NCBI GenBank assembly: GCA_029288275.1
Contig: JARIHM010000064.1
Span: 1-5,650, forward strand
Direction: 5' to 3'
Length of the DNA: 5,650 bases
Source of the DNA: Candidatus Saccharimonadota bacterium
GTDB lineage: Bacteria; Patescibacteriota; Saccharimonadia; UBA4664
Part shown: piece after piece, positions 4,950 to 5,650 of the stretch
Position numbering within the stretch: the first letter of the stretch is position 1
Layout of the letters: every line of letters starts with the position of its first letter
Program-made: the position numbers and the translations under genes
The notes under the pieces: generated by a model
Databases searched by the model: none
Seen by the model: the letters and a program-made list of their open reading frames with translations, nothing else
What the model was told of the DNA's origin: nothing

Positions 4950-5342
4950 TCAGGAGACGTTGTTGCTGTAGGCGATCCGCTGACCGCCACGCTTGATCGT
5001 GAAGTTAATCAGACGTTCCTGCTGCATGGTGGCGCCGTCGAAGTAGACGAGATCACCGCCGTCGCCAACGTTGACCTGACCGCCCATGAATCGACCGCTC
5101 AGTCGCTCGTGAGGGTCAACCACGAAGCCCACCAGCTCGAGCTGGAAGGTTCGGTTCGGGGCTTCGCCGTCGGGCGCGCTGTCGATGTAAGCCGCCAGGC
5201 AGTTCGGGTGAGGGCCCTCCTTGACGACCTCGAGCTCCAGGGTGAACCCATCGCATTCAAGCTGTAGGAGATCCCTGCACTCCAGGTCCGCGAAGCAGAA
5301 CGAGCTGACCGGCTCCGGCTTCGGCTTGTTGCTCTTCGCCAT
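4950..5342 (-). CDS. Unrecognised 130-aa soluble protein
   Basis: I do not recognise this protein. It has a Lys/Pro-rich start (MAKSNKPKPEP), then alternating hydrophobic and polar residues that suggest a beta-rich fold: FTLELEVVKEG (33-43), FQLELVGFVVD (66-76), NFTIKRGGQRIAY (113-125). A Gly/Asp-rich stretch, GGQVNVGDGGDLVYFDG (87-103), probably forms loops. It is acidic overall with three Cys, and has no signal peptide or membrane segment. The start ATG (complement of 5340-5342) has AAAGGAAG (complement of 5347-5354) just upstream. The stop of the membrane-protein gene lies 29 nt before this start, with no hairpin between, so the two form an operon; a hairpin terminator closes it. The antisense and shifted frames here are shadows. 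Confidence 0.78.
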   Translation of the reverse strand: MAKSNKPKPEPVSSFCFADLECRDLLQLECDGFTLELEVVKEGPHPNCLAAYIDSAPDGEAPNRTFQLELVGFVVDPHERLSGRFMGGQVNVGDGGDLVYFDGATMQQERLINFTIKRGGQRIAYSNNVS

Positions 5343-5371
5343 AGCACTTCCTTTACGGTTGGATTACTGGG

Positions 5372-5650
5372 CTAGCCCGGATAGTACGAGGCTACCGGGA
5401 AATTGTCGAGCACAGTCTCGTCGTCAAACCTCAACCAGCCTGTTCGGCCATGATCATCCCTGAGACGCAGCTCATAGGTGGCCGGCAGATGGGAGCTGAG
5501 GCTCGTCGGAGAACTAGTCCTCGGTAGACCCAGGAGGTTGAGGGTAGTGGCGGGAGTGGACCGATGTTCAATCACTTCGCCAGACTCAACCCGGTGCAGG
5601 TTCTTGCCACAAGCCCGCACCAGCACCGCACAGCCCAGGATTGCCAGGCC
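5372..5650 (-). CDS. Small membrane-anchored protein, 5' end cut by window edge
   Basis: The minus strand is open from the TAG at 5372-5374 to the right edge, 92 codons. The first visible residues, GLAILGCAVLVRACG, are hydrophobic and look like the end of a transmembrane segment or lipoprotein signal (ILGC could be a lipobox). The true start is therefore probably beyond 5650 and not the in-frame GTG at 5626. After the anchor come VESGEVIEHRSTPA, a Ser/Thr/Leu-rich link, YELRLRDDHGRTGWLRFDDE and a final YYPG. This pattern (GxVxx near the membrane, a YxLxLxDxxGxxGW strand pair, ending near a GDxY-like motif) resembles small secreted or membrane proteins of unknown function common in bacteria and phages; the resemblance is from memory. 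The 130-aa gene follows after 29 nt. Confidence 0.7.
   Translation of the reverse strand, partial: GLAILGCAVLVRACGKNLHRVESGEVIEHRSTPATTLNLLGLPRTSSPTSLSSHLPATYELRLRDDHGRTGWLRFDDETVLDNFPVASYYPG

Noticed and set aside
1..5650. CRISPR array, tRNA/rRNA, insertion sequence, integrase or attachment site
   Set aside because: No regularly spaced repeats, cloverleaf-like segments, transposase or recombinase motifs or terminal repeats were found on either strand by eye.
1..5650. Alternative genetic code with TGA read as an amino acid
   Set aside because: TGA ends the dsRBD, 64-aa and 130-aa genes at sensible points, two of them followed closely by the next start or a terminator, and no gene needs TGA readthrough.

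Overview
The window reads as compact bacterial (or bacteriophage/plasmid) DNA. Genes have Shine-Dalgarno sequences of the GAGG/AGGAGG type, sigma-70-like promoters with good -10 boxes, GC-rich hairpin terminators and short intergenic gaps. TGA is used as a normal stop by three genes, so the standard code applies. Overall composition is moderately GC-rich by eye. Nothing in the window fixes the taxon: a Fur-family repressor argues for a cellular bacterium, while the run of small unrecognised proteins would also suit an accessory region, a phage or a reduced-genome lineage.

Layout, left to right. (1) A leftward gene that leaves the window at position 1 starts with TTG at 393; its product is unrecognised. 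(2) A 137-bp divergent intergenic region holds two inverted repeats and the leftward promoter. (3) A rightward Fur-family metalloregulator (531-962) is the only rightward gene. (4) Meeting it tail to tail with a 4-base overlap is a 59-aa leftward protein of the DUF6496 type (959-1138). Its promoter carries a duplicated GGGCCCTT. (5) A leftward two-gene unit follows: a 64-aa protein with a Cys/His cluster (1578-1772), then an 89-aa protein that is almost entirely one double-stranded RNA-binding domain (1292-1561). (6) A large leftward gene encodes a 697-aa cytosolic von Willebrand factor A protein with an intact MIDAS (1882-3975). (7) A leftward 236-aa protein resembles the nucleoside 2-deoxyribosyltransferase superfamily and has an extra C-terminal beta-rich tail (4124-4834). 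(8) A leftward pair comprises a small membrane-anchored protein cut by the right edge (5372->5650) and a 130-aa unrecognised protein (4950-5342).

The right two thirds is built from separately punctuated leftward units. Hairpins at 4907-4933, 4085-4112 and 1838-1872 each follow a stop codon, and the next gene's promoter lies in the following gap. The arrangement therefore supports co-expression of the 64-aa/dsRBD pair and of the membrane/130-aa pair, but not one long operon. No feature shows that the VWA, deoxyribosyltransferase-like and dsRBD proteins work together; that remains speculation.

The most notable item is the free-standing dsRBD. In bacteria this fold is normally found as the C-terminal domain of RNase III. 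No RNA genes, CRISPR arrays, insertion sequences, integrases or attachment sites were seen.
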